From: Engraulis encrasicolus
Lineage: Eukaryota > Chordata > Actinopteri > Clupeiformes > Engraulidae
DNA: 64,000 nt
Direction of reading: 5' to 3'
Assembly (NCBI RefSeq): GCF_034702125.1
Contig: NC_085866.1
Coordinates: 15,652,315-15,716,314 of the forward strand
Shown here piece after piece: positions 51,556-63,200 of this stretch (position 1 is its first letter; each line of letters opens with the position of its first letter). A model generated the notes under the pieces. It worked only from the letters and a program-made list of their open reading frames with translations, was not told where the DNA came from and made no database searches. The position numbers were made by a program, and so were the translations under genes.

Positions 51556-51737
51556 CACGCGCGCGTTTACGCACACGTGTTTACGCGTTGTTTGCAGGGC
51601 TTTTGCGCAGAGAATATTGATGTTTATTTATGCAAAGCAAGTTTTAAATCAAGATCTGACAAGTAAAGCGTAGTATGATACACACAGCACAGAAGAGACC
51701 CCACTCTTATTCTCTCTCCCCTCTCTTATTCTCTCAG

Positions 51738-51816
<79 letters not shown>
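51738..51816. repeat. (CA)n microsatellite
   Basis: Pure CA run about 180 bp from the GT run at 51471. Confidence 0.98.
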
Positions 51817-52479
51817 AAAAAATATAATTTAAAAATTAATCTTACTGTGGACAGGGGGAATCGATTTCAATTTTAAAAAACAATTGCTATCTATAATAAT
51901 CATATAGCCTATATTTTGAGTTTAAAATTAAATCAGGCAAAAAACGATGCAGCGCATGTCTGAAATTCATATAATTTGTAATCTGAAGCACAATTCCTGT
52001 ATAACGGTTTTCATAATCCTATCAATTCAGAAGCAAAGAATGGAGACAGAAGTAGGTTATATTGTATGCTAGATAGTCTACTGGTTACGACATTAGAAAC
52101 ATCGATTTTAAAGTATAGACTGCAATGCATCAAATATCATTAGTTAATCCGATTTAAATTGTTTTTTACTTTGTAATAATAATAATAATAATAAAAAAAA
52201 CCTTCAGATACACTCCGAACTAAGGACAGCCCATGTATTGATACATATTAAATGCAGCGGGTATATTTGTGTTTGTACTCACTTTCTCGTAGGTAAAGGC
52301 GTTCGACAAGGCTTCCCCACATGTTTGCCAGGGCTCGTAAAGGGCAAAAGTTAGCGCTGGCCTGACAATAACAAGCGAGATTTGCCCGCTAGTTCACCGC
52401 TCCCTTTGGGTCACCCCAATGGGCAACAATAGCCTAACACAGTCAGATGTCCTCACTGCACGGCCACATTCAAACAACT

Positions 52480-52755
52480 CAAGTCAAGTCAAGTAGGTTT
52501 TATTGTCAATTTCTTTACATGCACTGGTCATACAAAGAATTTGAAATTACATTTCTTGCTTTCCCATACAGACATAGACTAATTAAGGTAAGGACATAGA
52601 CAGTATAGACATAGACAGTACTTATACATGGACTTAAGACAGTATGGACATAGACAGTGCTCATACAGACATTTAAAGTGCAAGACTGGACAACAGAAGA
52701 CTTGTAGAGGACATACATTAAGAGGTATTTGTTGTGTTTTTGTGCTTTTCCTAAA
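52480..52755 (-). mobile_element. L2-like LINE, 5'-truncated 3' UTR copy
   Basis: This is nearly the same sequence as 29597-29850 (shared TTATTGTCAATTTCTTTACA, then the GACATAGACAGTA repeats), ending in TCAAG repeats at 52480. Only about 275 bp of 3' UTR is present, with an A-rich or T-rich boundary near 52750. It lies between hoxc3a and hoxc4a. Confidence 0.8.
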
Positions 52756-55746
52756 AAAAATAAAAAAAAATAAATAAAAATAAAAAACAACTGCACAACT
52801 TACAAAGAACTGGGCGCACTGGTGGGCTCTAAGAGGACATCTATCCATCTAATGGGGCCCAGCACAGAAGGTAGGCTAACACGTTGAGAGATGCAGCCGG
52901 GTCACAGGGGTGGGAGAGGTCGGCCCTGGCGACTGAAATGGACCTAATGGAACAGAAAATATGTCCTCGAGATGAACTCGGCCTTCTCGCGCCTCGGCCC
53001 GAAACTTCAATAGAGTACCTTTTCAGCCTCGCGACATGGCGGCGACAGCACCTAGAAAGGGATGACCGGGACGCGGCGATGTAGGCATGCTCATTCATTT
53101 CTCTCTGCTGTCCAGCGGGATAATAGGCCATTGAAGAGCCTGAAAGCCATTCTAGGCCTTCTCCCTTTACGCGCCTCTCCAAAGTCACGGCCAAGTCAGA
53201 CTTATAAGTCCGTGCGTAAAAAAGGCTTCGTTTGCACCTGTGGCCTTCTGCCCATTAAAACCTATTGCCCAGATTACGATCATTGGCGATAATGATACTT
53301 ATTGAAGAATACCTGCAAAATAAATTAATATATTCCAGCTCGATTGACTCTAACCCTGGCGCAGTTGATTGATGATCTAGAATACCTCTTCGCTTTGTGC
53401 TTCACAGCCCCCCACCTAGGAGGCCGCTGTATAATCTCCATTCAACTCACACCGGTTCACAATCCATCAAATTCAGTAGTCATTTGCTGTACATCTTGAA
53501 ATAAGTTTGAGGGCTACGTGAGCAGAGAAAACACATCTATCTGCATGTGTGTGGTTTACGCAAACAAACTGTAATTGCTCAGGCTAAAGTGTGCAACTGC
53601 CTATGCAGTTCAATTAAAAAAATACCTGCATTTAATGTTTGCCTGAATTTGGATAGTTGGGACGCAGTCGCATTCAATTGCGCATCCTGGTTGGAATGCT
53701 TTCGCGTTCTGCAGCTGATGGGCTAGTGTTTGGGAATACTGTGGCCTAGTCCCCTCCTTGAGGAATGTTACCTACACCGGATGAGGAGGTAATGACGTCG
53801 TGTGGAGCACTACCCAGCGCCACTTTTGAAGAAGAAAAGCCCAGAGAGGCATAACAGCAAAGGAAACTTATACAAAACTGAACAGAAACGAATTCATACC
53901 AGGGTTTTTTGTTAGCTTGTTTTTCTTTTAGGGCCTAGGTAAATCCCATATGTTTACGTTCATTTCAATTAAGTATTAATTGAGCAGTGCTCGATAGGGT
54001 ACACATGAAAGGTTTTCTTCAGATTATCATCATTACATTTATTTGACTTCTTCCAAACAATATAACGTCAGTCTCTCCATTGCATTGAAGGGCAAACTAT
54101 GGAAAAAGGGCCCAACTTCATGCTACAACCAATTAAAGCCTCCAGCACTGTTACACACAAGCATCCTACAATAGTAATTGCAGCAGCTGTTTACGCTAGT
54201 CCCGTTGGCTAGCACCCTGCAACCTCCAGCCCCAGTCTATTTAAATCAATGATTTCCCAGCATTTTTTATATTTTCATTTCTATAAATTCCATTATGGCA
54301 TCTAAAATGCTTTGCTTGGAGATCTTAAGACTGATGATTAGTCTTCTTAATCCAATATCGTTTTGTAAGCAAAGTGAAGAACCTAAACATCTCTTTGAAA
54401 AACAAACACAAACACAGAAACACAAATATTTGTCTGTCTATTCAAATGATTTCTTTTATCTAATTACACAATGTGGCTGCATTTGCACTGCATCACACAG
54501 TGCTTGACATTCTCGCAAAAAAATCTTGTTTTAAAATCAACTGTACAGCTATTCTATAGACTTACAGAAATAGGAAACAATGTTGCAACAAACAAAGAAT
54601 GTGGCATTAAACAAAGGGGTATACATCTCTCTAACTATCAGTGGCGGTGATTTGCAAAGACACTGTGAGTGAAGTGCAATTCCATAATGAGTTAGCTGCC
54701 GTTTGCAGCCAGGCCAGATAAGATCTCCAGGCTATTTCTCCTAATCGAATACGAAAAGTGATGACCGGGCACAGAAGCACACCCAAACCAAGACCTGTTA
54801 TGGGATGAGATTTCAAAGCAGAGACTTTGCTCATTTCTTTTTGCAAAGAAATGATGCATTACGCAACTTTGTCTTTAGCATCATACACATCACATGGATA
54901 GGCTAGGTACGTACTGTAGCGTGGTGGCCTAGGCCCGTCATTTGGGAGCACAATGCTTTTTCTATTCAGGAACAATGCTTACAATATTTACCGAAGCAAA
55001 CATTGCCTTTTCCCCCTCAATGTGGACCTATTTGATATGTGCACCGTTCAAATACATTTTTATGTGTTTCAGCACTAGACCAATCAAAGGTTTATTCACA
55101 GAATGGACAATTGGCCCAAAATTAAACATGATATTCACTCCAGCATTTTTAAAAACTAATAGACACTCACTTTTTATTGACCATTATGATTATCACAACA
55201 CTAAACGGGGTTTTATTGCATCTCACAATGATCTGCTTTATAGCCTAAACACATCACCACCACATAAACCAAAGAATAATTTAATTTTTTTATACGCTGA
55301 GTAACACAGTATTTCAGTAATTCTTCAGATAAAACAATAAGCTACTTTCAAGACCAGCCTCGTATGTTCTCGACGGTAGCATTGGAATACAAAAAGGAAT
55401 GTCCTCCAGTCCTGGATGTGAAATAAATAGAACAATTGTGCACTTCACCTTGGCAGCTTGTGGGCAGTCGCCAGCCCGCAATAACACTTGGATATTCTGT
55501 CCATTTACTGCTTCATCCAGAACAGCATTTTTCATACAAAACCGTTTACCTCCGTTTAAATAAATTAAACCCTGTATCGCGTAAAAAATCCAGTGGTGTC
55601 TGCATTGATCCATGCTAGATATCATGCATTTTCATGTAATTGTGGACTACATGGAAATCCCTTTTACGCACAAGATAACTACCAAAACAAAATATATTAT
55701 ATTCTATAAATTATCAGTCATTTCTCTCGGCTTCGTGAAATTGTTT
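52756..55746. other. 3' flank of hoxc4a
   Basis: Complex, repeat-poor sequence with candidate hoxc4a poly(A) signals at 55.09-55.22 kb. No other gene is seen. Confidence 0.5.
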
Positions 55747-56120
55747 TTATAACCTTGTAATATCCTCGCCACGGTCAGATCCGGAGAGTTCATCGGTAGT
55801 TGTGAGGCTGCCTGGAGCCGACGTTGCTCCTACAACGCTGACTGCAGAGGCTGTGTTGGACCCGCTGGATATGCCCGTGGAAGATGATGATCTGACTTTG
55901 GTGTTGGGGAGCCTATGGTCCTTCTTCCACTTCATCCTGCGGTTCTGAAACCAAATTTTGATTTGCCGTTCCGAGAGAACCAGGGTATGGGCAATCTCGA
56001 TGCGCCTCCGCCGCGTTAAGTAGCGATTATAGTGGAATTCCTTCTCCAACTCTAAAACCTGCTGGCGGGTGTAAGCAGTTCTAGACCGCTTGGGCTCCGC
56101 TCCATTGTAATTGGGATTCA
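55747..56120 (-). CDS. hoxc4a: Hoxc4a, coding exon 2 (homeodomain exon)
   Basis: This exon encodes residues 144-267 of a 267-residue group-4 Hox protein; mammalian HOXC4 is about the same length. It begins [20 protein letters not shown], with the homeodomain at about residues 153-212. RRRRIEIAH and [17 protein letters not shown] follow, then LPNTKVRS, which is typical of group 4. The protein ends in EDITRL, as mammalian HOXC4 does, which makes this HoxC rather than HoxA, B or D. The acceptor is CCTTTCCAG and phase 1 joins exon 1. Candidate minus-strand poly(A) signals lie at 55212-55217, 55173-55178 and 55091-55096. The role is a nuclear DNA-binding regulator of cervical and anterior-trunk identity, working with Pbx proteins. 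Confidence 0.97.
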
Positions 56121-56671
56121 CTGGAAAGGGGGAGAATGTGAGCACAGAGGAAAGAGAGAAAGGAAAGAATGAAGGAAGAAAGGGAGAGAGCAGCCAAGGA
56201 AGAAGCAGAAGAAGTGGGTAAACAAGAGTGCCTTGGTCTTTGGAATAATGGTGTCAGTGGAACATGATGTGGATGGGAATCGAAAATATCTAAAACTTGC
56301 TGTGCCCTCACAATGAAGGGGACATTAATGTCGAAATCAGCACTACATTATTTATGCAACATCACAAAGCATTTTTTCCTCTGGCCCAACTCTCCCTCCT
56401 TCTCGCACAACAAACAAGGACAGCCACATGGTGATACGGCTGCCCCGAGTGTAGCTCGGCTATAAAATTTATGGTGGGTGTAATTACCAAAGCCGAGTCG
56501 TAAATCCACCTCGGTTGTGCCATTTCAAAGGCTTCTGTCCTATCGTAGCCGGGGCCACTGAGGAGATATGGGGATATAGGCGAGAGAGACAGGAGAGGGA
56601 AGGCAGAGAGATGCAGAAGGAGGATGAGAGGGGAGCTGGATGGTGAACACAGAGAGACACAAGTTTCCTAC
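56121..56671 (-). other. hoxc4a: hoxc4a intron
   Basis: This short 551 bp intron has a GTAGGA donor and a CCTTTCCAG acceptor. It is rich in pyrimidine on the coding strand near the acceptor. No repeat family is recognised. Confidence 0.9.
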
Positions 56672-57101
56672 CGGTGCTGACGTGAATCTTCTTCATCCAT
56701 GGGTATACTACGGGCTGCTTAGCGGAGGCTGAGCTGTTTGGGTGTTCCGGCGTGGCTTGGTTGCAGGCGGCTGCGGCTGTCGGTGGGGTGGATGGGGACA
56801 TGGGTAACTGGGGTTCACATGAGGCGGGTTGCCCCTTGCCTGTGAGCAGGTGCCCAGAGTGTGGTAGTCCATGTCCTCGCTGGGTGTCAGGCTCGGGGAT
56901 GCTGGGGCAGTTGTACTGGCGCTCCGGGTAGCCTGACCGTGGAGGGTATAACTCCTGGTGGTGATGCTGGTAGCCAGTGTCCCTCGCTCGGCTGTAATAT
57001 TCGGGATTGTCGGGGATGTAGCTATTTTGCGAATATTCCTCACATGGAGGAAATTTCGGATCGATGTAGTTAGAGTCCATCAAATACGAGCTCATGATCA
57101 T
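56672..57101 (-). CDS. hoxc4a: Hoxc4a, coding exon 1
   Basis: This exon encodes residues 1-143, opening MIMSSYLMDSNYIDPKFPP, the strongly conserved HOXC4 N-terminus, which fixes the start at 57101. HHHQELYPP (residues about 46-54) and the hexapeptide VYPWM (132-136) followed by KKIHVST are family features. The donor is ACCG|GTAGGA, phase 1. The intron is only about 550 bp (56121-56671), normal for Hox genes. A Pro/Ser/Ala-rich middle separates the conserved ends. A CCAAT/E-box/TAAAAG module 90-117 bp upstream is the likely promoter, and the miR-10 hairpin lies 1.2 kb upstream on the same strand. I see no breaks. Confidence 0.97.
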
Positions 57102-57190
57102 TAATTTCTGGAGTGAAAAATAATTTTTCTAGCTTTGTCGTTTTTCTGCTCCATAAAGCCCTCCTACTAGCGAGCAACCCTGTAAAGTTA

Positions 57191-57218
57191 CTTTTACCAC
57201 GTGACGCGGTGGCCCAAT
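57191..57218 (-). promoter_or_regulatory. hoxc4a: Predicted hoxc4a core promoter (CCAAT / E-box / TAAAAG)
   Basis: Read on the minus strand there is an ATTGG box (57218-57214), 10 bp, CACGTG (57203-57198), 1 bp, then TAAAAG (57196-57191). Transcription would start near 57166, giving a 5' leader of about 65 nt. CCAAT boxes bind NF-Y and CACGTG binds USF-type factors; both have been described for the mammalian Hoxb4 promoter. The same spacing recurs at hoxc3a. Confidence 0.6.
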
Positions 57219-57314
57219 GGCAGCGTGAGAGGTAGTTCCCGGATAAGGAACCAAAGATGATTCCAAATACACATTCATTTGTGCCTATTGTAATCCCTCT
57301 CTCTCTCTATCTCA

Positions 57315-57347
<33 letters not shown>

Positions 57348-58252
57348 CAGCCCTCCCTCATTAAGACCAGTAGGTAGGCCTTACCTCCAAGTGATGTATA
57401 GGCCCTTTATGGGGCAGCACGTTTTTGGTGCTTGGGTCAGCAGGATGATCTCGAGATGGATAAAGAACGATAAAGGAGAATTCTGAATGTTAAGCATAGT
57501 ACCGAGATCAGAAGGCGCACAGCGATACCTATGCTGCTGACACAAACACTAACTTGGCAACCTATCTATAAGTTGGCCAACTCAATCATCTCCATTCACC
57601 AACAATTAGATACATTTTTCACGGCCCGACCTTGCCCAGCTGTCTCAGAAGACCTTGCAGAAGAAATATAGTTGTCCCACTAAGGACATAAACTAAAAAG
57701 AGTGAACTTTGTTTTTTTTGTTTTTGAATCTTAAAGTGTTTGCGGGAATTGCTTGAATTATTTATCAATGAACCCCCAAATTGGAGAAAATGTTAAAATG
57801 ATCTTAAGACACCCCCTCACCCATTCTTTCTCCCAAGCATATGTTCGGTTTGTTGAACAATGACGAAATAGTTTTGGGTCTGATGGATTGGATCGGTGAC
57901 ACCTTGGATAAGTTTTATGGTTCCAGAAGGCCACAAATCACTGTCCACTAAAAGAAAGGGTCTCAAAAGCTCCTCTAAGTATCATTCACATTCCTGCTTA
58001 AATAAGTGTTACTCGCCCACCCTGTAGTGCACTAATGAAAGTGGTTATTAAATAACTTTGCTCACAGGAATGTTAGCTATCTTAATTAGAACCGCGCCGA
58101 ATGCTATTACGCACGAGAAATAAGAAGGCTCTGATTAAATAAATAAATTAATAAATAAAAACTAGAGAATTGGACACAATTAGAACACAACAAGAACGTA
58201 GAAAAGCAGTACATAGAAAGGGAAAAGCAGTTCTTGACGAGTGTAGCTTTTG

Positions 58253-58338
58253 AGTTGCCCATGTATTCCTGTAGAGACGCATTTGCGATTAGTTGGTTGT
58301 CACACAAATTCGGTTCTACAGGGTACATATAGACAACT
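58253..58338 (-). ncRNA. mir10b: miR-10 precursor hairpin (miR-10b type)
   Basis: The minus strand at 58325-58303 reads as the 23 nt mature miR-10b-5p: TACCCTGTAGAACC followed by GAATTTGTG. The AACC at positions 11-14 is the miR-10b form; miR-10a has ATCC. The flanking sequence folds into a long hairpin: AGTTGTC at the 5' base pairs with GGGCAACT at the 3' base, and the mature strand pairs with a 3' arm containing AAATGCGTCTCTACAGGAAT. The 3' arm differs from the usual miR-10b-3p as I know it. mir-10 genes lie between Hox groups 4 and 5 in bilaterian clusters, exactly the position seen here, 1.2 kb upstream of hoxc4a. The microRNA targets Hox mRNAs among others and is usually co-expressed with group-4 genes. 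Confidence 0.95.
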
Positions 58339-59787
58339 GTTAGAAGAGGTCAGAAGGCTGGAAGGCAGGATAGAAGTGCAGGGTTCCTCGGCAGACACAG
58401 GGACAGAAGCAGGCAAAAAGAAACAGCTCTAAGGAGTTTTGACAACCTTTCCCCCCTTTTATACAGGCCAGAGAGCATGCAGTGTCCTACAAAATAAGTA
58501 CCAGAGTTGGATATGATGGGGGTCCTGATCAATAAAATAAACATATTCTTTAGTCCGTTTCAAAAGTCACGATGGAGCTGTGGACGCTTAAATGTCGATT
58601 CATTTTCTACAAATGGATAAATGAGATTTCAGGCCAACGTCAACATGTCCCCAGTTCAATCTGTCTTTGGGTTATTCAGGGGATGGAGCATTCTTCCAAG
58701 CTCCATTTGTTATACCACAGCATCATTTATCTTCTATTTTAAAAGACATGCGTGGAAGAGGACAAACAAACGAGAGAATGAAAAAAAACTTCTCCTATTT
58801 CTATTATAACTTAGCAGTAATAGTCAATAGTTGGCCAAAATCATCAAATATGTATATATTTTTTTAAAAAAAGATGTGTTGATAACCGCAAGACTTGTGA
58901 AAAGGGATGAACACATAGACTGAACACAGCTGATTCTCTGGTATAAAACATGGGTAAGAAGTCTAAATGCCCACGAACATCCTTCGGCCTGCAGTTCCCT
59001 GCTACTCCGTTGCATAACTTGTCAGAACTGCAAGTAGCTATGATGAGATCATATAATGTTGATCAAATCTACCACAATGACACAAATAACGTTCCCAAAA
59101 GCTCTGAAGGAGTGGGGGGGGGGGATTTGAATGAAGGGGGAGTGAAGAGTGATTGAGATTGAGAGAGGGGGGTCTTTCTGCCATCAGATGCTATCAAGTC
59201 GCAACCTTTGAGATGCCCCCCCTGACTATGAATATTCAGTCGCAAACACGGTGCACACAAAGCGGGCGCGTGACAGGGCAGATGAAAAATAAGTTTCCAT
59301 TGTTCGCCATTCTTTTTGCACTCATTACCATATGACCGCTCGGTAACCTGAGCACTTGCATACATCATTTCTATTCTATTCTGCGAAAGAGAAAACACGA
59401 TTACAAGATTTACAAGGTTACGAATAAAAATACACACCTTCGTTGTCCTTTGAAGCGCGTGTACCTTTGCCATCATCTTTGGAAACTTTTTTTTCGCCCA
59501 AGCGTGGGACACAGACCATCTAGCAGCCATTGCATATGCACAACTTGTTTTTTTAACTGCCCATCCTGATTATTATTATTATTATTTTACATCTCGAGTC
59601 GCCTTTTAAAACACGCTTGAAGCATAAGCATAGCTAGTAGGTTGTAATTTTCTTATACATTGTCCGTTTCGGTTTGTGAATATCATTGGGGATTTTTGTT
59701 CGCCCGAGTAGACTGGCTACGCCCCCCCTGCACCCGCTGGCCCCCGCTGCAGTGCTGCGGACGCATTTTAATATTAGTTAGACAGCC

Positions 59788-59804
59788 TGACCCGCGTTTC
59801 ACCT
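59788..59804 (-). promoter_or_regulatory. Candidate DR5 retinoic-acid response element upstream of hoxc4a
   Basis: On the minus strand AGGTGA, 5 bp (AACGC), GGGTCA. It lies in a GC-rich, complex stretch (59.70-59.96 kb) between hoxc4a and the expected hoxc5a. The Hox4-Hox5 interval carries retinoic-acid elements in the mouse HoxB cluster. Confidence 0.45.
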
Positions 59805-60159
59805 CCCGCGCTTGACTCGTTCCAATAGTTCACTGCCAGCGAGTTATTGATGGGGGCGAGCTGCAATGAATTCCTCCTGTGCGCAAATGGCTTTAGATCT
59901 TGCACCTAGTTCAATAACTAGTTATGATGTTGGGCTAACGGGGAAAAACGAACCCCGCGGGTGAACTAATTTGATGTTTCATTTGTATGTTTGGGAAGGC
60001 TTTTCAAAAGGCAAGACACGCGTGAACGCGCAGCTGCCGTCAAATGATTAGATCACACACATGCACGTGGCAACACAAATGTAGAAGTAGACAGAAGTTT
60101 AAGATGTGCTACTCTGCCAAAAACATCAGAGGAGAGAAAGTGATAGAGGATAGAGAGTG

Positions 60160-60204
60160 ATAGTGTGTGTGTGTGTGTATGTATGTGAGTGAGTGAGTGA
60201 GTGA

Positions 60205-60288
<84 letters not shown>

Positions 60289-60296
60289 GAGAGAAA
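60160..60296. repeat. (GT)n then (GA)n compound microsatellite
   Basis: GT 60163-60178, GTGA units 60185-60206, GA 60208-60290. Confidence 0.97.
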
Positions 60297-63200
60297 GACG
60301 CAACATAAGGACTACAGTCAGTAATGTCAACATGGACTTTGTACGTGTAAGAAAGTGTGTGTGTGTGTGTGGGGGGGGGGGGTGGGGGGTGGGGGGGGGG
60401 CACTCACCAACAATATCATAGTATTTGCCATGAATTCATTTTTTTCAAAGTGTATTTGTTGGAACATCTATATACACCAGTTAAATATGAAAACATCTGT
60501 TCAATTTCAGAGATTCAATTATGTGTCCAAAGAAACTTAAATCTACAACCCATACAGTCTCAAGGGACATTGGTATCGATTATTTGGAGCGCAGTTCAGG
60601 TGTAGACAACAAAATCGATTCTTTGTAAACTAATTTAACAAGGCTGATCGACAGGGAGCCATGGAGCGACACAATTATTTTCTTATTCAGACTTCAGAGA
60701 AGTAAGAATATTTATGGACAGAATATTAGTTATCAAGTATGACCATACATGGGCCCCTACAGTAGGCATACATTATGTTTCCATAGAAGTTAAATCGGTT
60801 AATAAGTCGTCCACGATTTAATAGGCCTACCATTCACTGTGGTATCCACGTCGAATAATTCTGAGATAACTTGTTTGTGTTCCTGGTAATATTTTGAATC
60901 ATACTATGCCAGTAGTTATTCCTGTGGCCTATAGAGTTGTGTTGATTGTTTTAGCTGGTCAAACATGTAATAGCATGCGAACGCTTTAAATGATGAAAGG
61001 ATGTTTGTTACTAACTATTAAAATGCAACGTGTGAGATCACATTATCCACATTAAGAGAGTTGGCAGAGGGCATCTGCATGGCTCTACACAAGGCGTTAC
61101 TATTCTTCTTATCTTACATCGCAGGGATCAGGAGCATAACATGCACATGCGATCTTAATAGGCGTAGATGCTTTGCCCAATGTGAAACACTCGGCGCAAA
61201 ATGCCATCTGTGCAGAAATATTTGTAACATGGTTATTTTATCTGGATGCTTTAAGTGGGTATTTTTGTATTGATTAACATAACTGCAAAAGTCTTATATA
61301 TTATTTTGCATGTCTGTAGGCCTGTGATTTGATTTTCAATCTAACTGGTAGCTGGTGTGTTTGTATAACATAATGTTGGACGTTGGGAAATGAAAGGACC
61401 TGCACGATGATGAATCATATGGTAGTGTGTCTGCCCACCATGTTCTGACGTAGGATGGTTTTGACTTGCATCCCGCCAGCCAATGCCTATGCAGGGAGCT
61501 GACAGCATCATCAGTGAACACTGCCCTCTCTGTCGACTAGCGAGCAACACGGCGGTACAAGTTGAGTACAGTGTGTTGTTGTCAACACACCGAAAGTAAG
61601 AAGAAAGTAACTTACATGTTCGATTAGTCCTGCGTGTCCTTATGTCACTGCCGTCTTCGTTTTCTTCTGTGCTGAAAGGGAAAGGTAATTTTGTTTTAAA
61701 AAACAGTAGTGGGCTTGATTATATAGGGTAGCCTATAGACAATAGATCCCTGTTTTGACGCTCTGTACAATAACAAGGGATACACTCGAATGAATTTTAA
61801 AATTTCCATTGCAGGTGTTACACGTCCACTGTTGTGACAAGTCTCGGTTAAATCATGGGCTTTGCCCACATACGGCCTATAACGCCCAGGTGACGGGTGC
61901 CAGGTTTGTAAACAGAAGTTACAGTTTGAGAGTTGTTAATACAGCCATTTTTAAAATCATATAAAATGTGCATATTTTATATAATTTTACGCGTGTTATT
62001 TAATTTCTTTTACTTTTGATTCATTGGATTTAGTGTCAAGAAAAAAACAATCATAACTGACTATAGAAATTGACAAATGAGTGGAATGAAAAATGAAACG
62101 CGCCCTCATAATTTCAACTCGCCATTAAAATAGCCAACTGTTTTTTTTTCTTTTCCAGCAAACGGCAAACGCTGCTAGTTTCCTTTTGTCAGGTATCTGT
62201 CGTTGTGTAGCATTCCTCTGTCTCTTGTCTCGGCATGCAGCAGGGTAATTTCAGCGTTCAGTCCAAGGGCGTGATCTCTAAAACTAGGACAAAGCACTGT
62301 ATTTAGCGCAGGTTATTTTGGGTGTCATTTTGCCAATGTATTGGCGTATTCTTAGGTGGTGAAACGTAGACAGTAAGGAGACTCCTTGAAGGACAACAAG
62401 GAGGAAATAAAGGACAAATATGTCCTTCTTATAAGGAGTCCAAATTAATGTCTAAAAAATAATATTTATTCGCAAGCTATCACATTTGGTAGAGAATTGT
62501 CAAATTCCAAAAACATGTTTTCTAAAATGTGAGGTAAACTACAAATACTAACGCATCGAGTTGCATATGGCCAACGATGAAATAATGAAATGGATAGGCT
62601 TTGTGGGTTGTCATCATCTGACATATTGTCATAAATAATACTAATAACACTACTCATAAAAACAGTCTGCTTTCACAAAATGGACAGCGTCTTATGGACA
62701 AAAATTTGTCATATTCTTTCTTTTGTGCGCCATGTTTGCTCTTCATATAAAGTAGGCCTATTAAAATATAAAAAGGTAGGCTATACCTAGATTAGCCCAC
62801 TGTAGAGCCTGGCTATGCTGGACAATCAAACAGCTTTATCTTTCTAATTAAACAGTCCATTAAGGACTAAGTATGTCTGCAATACCCACGTCGTTACTGG
62901 AAAGGTTGCAGTAAACAATGTATTCATATCCACAAATATTTTTCTATACAGTATAATGCCTGCGTAATTGTAGCCTATTACCGCGGTGCCGGCAATTTTA
63001 GAAGGGAAATTAAAAGCATCGTGTTTGAATGAACCAAAATGAAATAATTTTCAGTCATACTCAGACTGCTTAGATATGTCCGTTACACCTGAGCGCCATT
63101 CTGCATCCCACTCAAGTGTGACCTTGTTGGGCAGACAGTGACCACCTGCTCGGCGAAGGAGGGCATGGAACAGCGCCCCCCGTTGGCCAATCAGCTAGCT

